Below, piece by piece: positions 61,190 to 64,000 of a stretch of DNA of 64,000 nucleotides. Both the position numbers and the translations under genes were made by a program. Source of the stretch: JAAZKA01 sp034926225 (lineage in GTDB: Bacteria > Bacillota > Clostridia > Oscillospirales > QAMX01); assembly GCA_034926225.1 (NCBI GenBank), contig JAYFRF010000004.1, positions 62,001 through 126,000 on the forward strand, read 5' to 3'. The notes beneath the pieces are model-generated. The model saw nothing but the letters and a program-made list of their open reading frames with translations, did not search any database and had not been told where the DNA came from. Each line of letters begins with the position of its first letter. The first letter of the stretch is position 1.

Positions 61190-61900
61190 GTGATTCCTAT
61201 TTCTTTCGGATTCTATTTTGATATCGCGCTGATCTGCGCCGTTGTTCTCATCGTCATCGCCTGCGTCAGGCGGGGCTTTGTAAGGATGCTTCTGTCGATC
61301 GTCTCGGTGATCGTCGCGCTGGCTGTCGCGTTTACGGCGACAGCGCTCTTTGCGCGGCCGATTGCGCGCGCGGCATCGGCCGCGACGCAGCGTTTCCTCG
61401 TGCATCAGACCTCGCGGTTTTTACCGGATGAGGACGCCCTTGATACACTCGTATCCATGTCGGATAAGGTGGTAACTGTCGTGCAGGCGGTGCTTGCGAA
61501 GATGGATGCCGGCGACACGGATGAGGAGTCCACAGCGGCGGTCGATACCGGGGCCGAGGGAGAGCCGGAGGAGCCGCTGCATGAGCTGTCTTACGGTATA
61601 TCGCTTATTTTCTATGGGTTCATCCTGTTTTCATTCCTTTTTGCGCTGGTTCTAGCGATATTGCGTGTTTTAATCGACCGGCTTGCGTTTATTGAGCGCA
61701 TTCCGATCGTCGGCGTGCTGAATTCGTCACTCGGCATGGTTTTGGGGTTGATTATTGGCGGATGTGTGATGTTTTTACCCGTCATATTCCTTGTAACGGT
61801 AATCCCGAAGGTACTTGGTTCCGGCTTTACGATTCCGGCGGATGTGTTTTCCGGAAGCTATCTGATGCGCCTGACGTATGCGCTGTATCCGTTTAAATAG
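61190..61900 (+). CDS. CvpA family membrane protein
   Basis: The 236-residue protein has four hydrophobic segments, a polar acidic insert (about 105-130) and the CvpA pattern of FYFDIALICAVVLIVIACVRRGFVRMLLSIVSV. CvpA proteins affect colicin V release in Escherichia coli; in Bacillota their role is unclear. The given start is GTG 61190, but AGAAGG abuts it. ATT at 61199 lies nine bases from the site and would give a start ISFGFYFDI. Confidence 0.82.
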   Translation: MIPISFGFYFDIALICAVVLIVIACVRRGFVRMLLSIVSVIVALAVAFTATALFARPIARAASAATQRFLVHQTSRFLPDEDALDTLVSMSDKVVTVVQAVLAKMDAGDTDEESTAAVDTGAEGEPEEPLHELSYGISLIFYGFILFSFLFALVLAILRVLIDRLAFIERIPIVGVLNSSLGMVLGLIIGGCVMFLPVIFLVTVIPKVLGSGFTIPADVFSGSYLMRLTYALYPFK

Positions 61901-61910
61901 GAGAGTACCC

Positions 61911-62825
61911 ATGTACTTTGTTATTGCGATTATCACGCTGTTTTTGGTATTGCTGTTCAACTTATTCTGCTCCGCGCCGCTGCAGACAGCATTCGGCGTC
62001 TGGGGCGTCGCGGCGACGGAGATCGGTTACGGCCTGATCGCGCTGCTCGGCGCGTCGGCCATGGTCATCGGCGCACGCAGAACCAAAACGGACGGAGTGG
62101 ACTGCGTCGAGATTTTCTCGACGCGCATACCTCGTCCGAAGGCAGTCTGCGGCGGGATACTGCTCATCGGCGCGTCCTACTTTGCATCAGCTCTGTTTAC
62201 GAACATCCTTTATATACTCTTTCCCGCGATGGTCGATCAGACGGTCGAGTCGATGAAAAACACCTTCTATGCGGCTAATTTGCCGACGATGCTCGTTGCG
62301 ATGGCGCTGTTCCCGGCGATCTGCGAGGAGCTTGTGTTTCGCGGGGTCATGCAGTACGCTATTGACCGTCATGGGACACCGCGCATTGCGATACTCATGA
62401 CCGGGGTCGTATTCGGCCTTTTCCATCTCGACCCGGTGCGTATTCCGATCGCGGCGATGACGGGAATCGTGCTGTGTTACGCGCTGTACCGGTCGAGATC
62501 CATCTTCGTACCGATGCTGATGCACTTTATCAACAATGCGGCAAGCGCGTTAATCTCAGCGATAGCGCCCGCGACGAGCGAGGATGCGGTCACGGCGAGT
62601 GAGGAGATGCTTGCGCAGTACGGGCTGCCGGGCAATTTTCTGTACCTCATCGCCGGGATAGAGCTGACGGTGATGGTGCTGGGGCTTTTGATCGGCGGGC
62701 TGGCACTGCTAGAGCCGAATCCGACGGAAGCCTTAAAGAAGCATAAGGCTACGGCAATTGTGCTTGGGTGCATAGTAATGCTGCTCGGCGCGGGGTACTG
62801 TGTGTTATCGATGGTGACCGTGTAG
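61911..62825 (+). CDS. CPBP family intramembrane metalloprotease
   Basis: The 304-residue polytopic protein has the CPBP (Abi) motifs: ICEELVFRGVMQYAI, FGLFHLDPVRIP and MHFINNAAS, which supply the Glu-Glu, His and His/Asn site. Family members include Rce1-like peptidases and bacteriocin self-immunity proteins. ATG 61911 with AGGAGA is preferred over the frame from 61878, which is inside the CvpA gene. Confidence 0.92.
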   Translation: MYFVIAIITLFLVLLFNLFCSAPLQTAFGVWGVAATEIGYGLIALLGASAMVIGARRTKTDGVDCVEIFSTRIPRPKAVCGGILLIGASYFASALFTNILYILFPAMVDQTVESMKNTFYAANLPTMLVAMALFPAICEELVFRGVMQYAIDRHGTPRIAILMTGVVFGLFHLDPVRIPIAAMTGIVLCYALYRSRSIFVPMLMHFINNAASALISAIAPATSEDAVTASEEMLAQYGLPGNFLYLIAGIELTVMVLGLLIGGLALLEPNPTEALKKHKATAIVLGCIVMLLGAGYCVLSMVTV

Positions 62826-62896
62826 CGATATTACAGGGCGTATAATCTGCGAGGCAGCAGGTTACATAGAAAAATGGGGGAAGGGTTGAGACGCAA

Positions 62897-64000
62897 ATGT
62901 CCTATTTTATCGGGATCGACGTCGGCACCTCCAGCGTGAAGGCTGCGCGGCTGTACGGCGGGAAGACAACGACCTATCGCGCGGTATATGATCCGGCACT
63001 GGGCAACACGCCGACGGCATGGTGGAAGGCGCTTGCCGACGCCGTGGCGCAGGTATCGGCGGATACGGGCACCGACTGCGCGGGACTCGGGCTTACGGCG
63101 CAGGTCGGCACTTACCTGCTTGCCGACACAAAGCGGCCGGTGGAGGCATGGCCGGTTTACGGCTGGGGCGGCTCCGGCGGCACAAAGCAGCGGGAAGCGC
63201 TGCAGGATCGCTTCGGCACGGAATTTTTCATCGCCCATACGGGTATGCCGATGCCCAAAGTACCGTCGTATCCGGCGTCCAGGCTGCGCTGGTTTATCGA
63301 AGAACGGGCGCACGAATGGGCGCGCGCCGCAAGGATTCTTGCGCCGAAGGATTTTTTGTATGAGAAGCTGACGGGGAAGCTCTGCTCCGACACGCTGACA
63401 TGGAACGGCCTGTCGGATCCGCTGACGGGGAACCCCAATCCGGAATTTCTCGCGGCGCTGGGGATGAACCCCGAACGCTTCGCGCCAATGTATCCTTCCT
63501 TGTGCGCGCCGGCGGGGCTTTGTGAGGATGCGGCGCGGAAACTCGGACTGTCGGCAGGTACGCCGGTATACTTAGGCTGCAACGATTCCCATGCGTCGTT
63601 TTTGGGTATGGGCATCTCGGGGATCGGGCAGGCATTCGATCTGACGGGTACATCGGAGCATGTCGGACTCATCAGTCCCATGCCGGTCGGCGACGGGGAA
63701 ATGATCTGTTCGACCTTCTTCGAGGGCTGCGCGACGTTCGGCGTAACGGCGTCGTCCGGCTCGTCGATCGACTGGGGTTACCGTATCTGCGGAATGCCGC
63801 AGAATGCCGAGACGGAAGCGCTTGTAACCGAACGCTTCCATGCGATGGAGGACGGACGGGCGCACCCGCCGGTATTCCTGCCGTATGTAACCGGTGAACG
63901 CACGCCGATCTGGGACGGTGATGCGAGAGGCGCGTTCATCGGGCTGTCGGCGGAGCATAAACCGGCGGATCTGCTCTATAGCGTGCTGGAGGGCGTGGTC
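62897..64000 (+). CDS. FGGY family carbohydrate kinase (3' end beyond window)
   Basis: The first 368 codons of a sugar kinase reach the window edge without a stop. The protein begins MSYFIGIDVGTSSVKAARL, the FGGY phosphate-1 motif. It continues with GLTAQVGTYLL, LAPKDFLYEKLTGKLCSD, DLTGTSEHVG, and FLPYVTGERTPIWDGDARGAFIGLS, the family block of xylulokinase and relatives. The specific sugar cannot be decided; xylulose or a related pentulose is plausible. A GGGGAAGGG site precedes the ATG, and a TATAAT at 62841 may be part of its own promoter. Confidence 0.88.
   Translation, partial: MSYFIGIDVGTSSVKAARLYGGKTTTYRAVYDPALGNTPTAWWKALADAVAQVSADTGTDCAGLGLTAQVGTYLLADTKRPVEAWPVYGWGGSGGTKQREALQDRFGTEFFIAHTGMPMPKVPSYPASRLRWFIEERAHEWARAARILAPKDFLYEKLTGKLCSDTLTWNGLSDPLTGNPNPEFLAALGMNPERFAPMYPSLCAPAGLCEDAARKLGLSAGTPVYLGCNDSHASFLGMGISGIGQAFDLTGTSEHVGLISPMPVGDGEMICSTFFEGCATFGVTASSGSSIDWGYRICGMPQNAETEALVTERFHAMEDGRAHPPVFLPYVTGERTPIWDGDARGAFIGLSAEHKPADLLYSVLEGVV

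Noticed and set aside
1..64000. tRNA, rRNA, riboswitch, T-box, prophage or insertion sequence
   Set aside because: The intergenic spaces were read and are mostly under 250 bases. None shows cloverleaf, T-box, known riboswitch core or transposase-like content. A covariance-model scan would be needed to exclude small RNAs.

Overview
The window looks like a chromosomal segment of a GC-rich Bacillota bacterium of class Clostridia, probably a gut-type Oscillospirales or a relative. This rests on gene content and order: dprA-topA-trmFO, plsX-acpP-rnc, greA-lysS, EcfA1A2T-TruA, DUF1385 next to prmC, RecX, and DUF4358, DUF3810 and DUF5711-like proteins. No rRNA, tRNA, CRISPR array, insertion sequence or prophage was seen. 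Coding is dense, with many 4-bp stop/start overlaps and frequent GTG or TTG starts. Several promoters match the vegetative consensus almost exactly with 17-bp spacers. Family and start assignments come from reading motifs, not from searches.

Layout. (1) 1-3655, plus strand: a gene end, then a Thr-rich lipoprotein, an MBOAT acyltransferase and a DHHW/AlgJ-like protein, together a likely envelope O-acylation locus. (2) 3656-27682, minus strand: a long array read from a perfect consensus promoter ahead of greA: greA, lysS, two related single-span proteins, a SpoU RNA methyltransferase, dprA, topA, trmFO, plsX, acpP, rnc, then a terminator and new promoter, DUF1385, prmC, recA, recX, rimO, pgsA, cysS, mfd, a phosphatase-acetyltransferase fusion, a sialidase-like BNR protein and DUF1294. 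(3) 27740-33700, plus strand: an Lrp/AsnC regulator and a six-gene set: D-amino-acid aminotransferase, DUF4392 (D-glutamate cyclase C-terminal-like), pxpB, pxpC, DUF1445, pxpA. (4) 33725-39456: a MATE exporter, a P-loop ATPase, DegV, a flavodoxin-ferredoxin protein, a PPOX-family protein and an IclR regulator. (5) 39533-44257, minus strand: two tandem about 757-residue propeller-like paralogues of unknown function. (6) 44364-50114, plus strand: MATE, SDR, YfhO-like and LacI. (7) 50186-55672, minus strand: LacI, a GHL6-like glycoside hydrolase, SGNH hydrolase, DUF3810 and a GyrI-like domain protein. (8) 55721-64000, plus strand: rRNA methyltransferase, ecfA1-ecfA2-ecfT, truA, DUF5711, CvpA, CPBP protease, and an FGGY sugar kinase cut by the window end.

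The strongest candidate for something new is region 3. The two domains that are fused in the animal D-glutamate cyclase DGLUCY (DUF1445 and DUF4392) appear as separate genes in one operon with a complete 5-oxoprolinase (PxpABC) and a D-amino-acid aminotransferase. A consensus-like promoter with an inverted repeat and a direct repeat lies just after the Lrp/AsnC gene. This suggests a dedicated route: D-amino acids to D-glutamate to 5-oxo-D-proline, then ring opening. The chemistry at the 5-oxoprolinase step is unresolved, because the known enzyme acts on the L form. Other items worth attention are the tandem propeller proteins, the phosphatase-GNAT fusion, two genes whose ribosome-binding sites point to ATT start codons, and a perfect 21-bp inverted repeat at 50112-50166.
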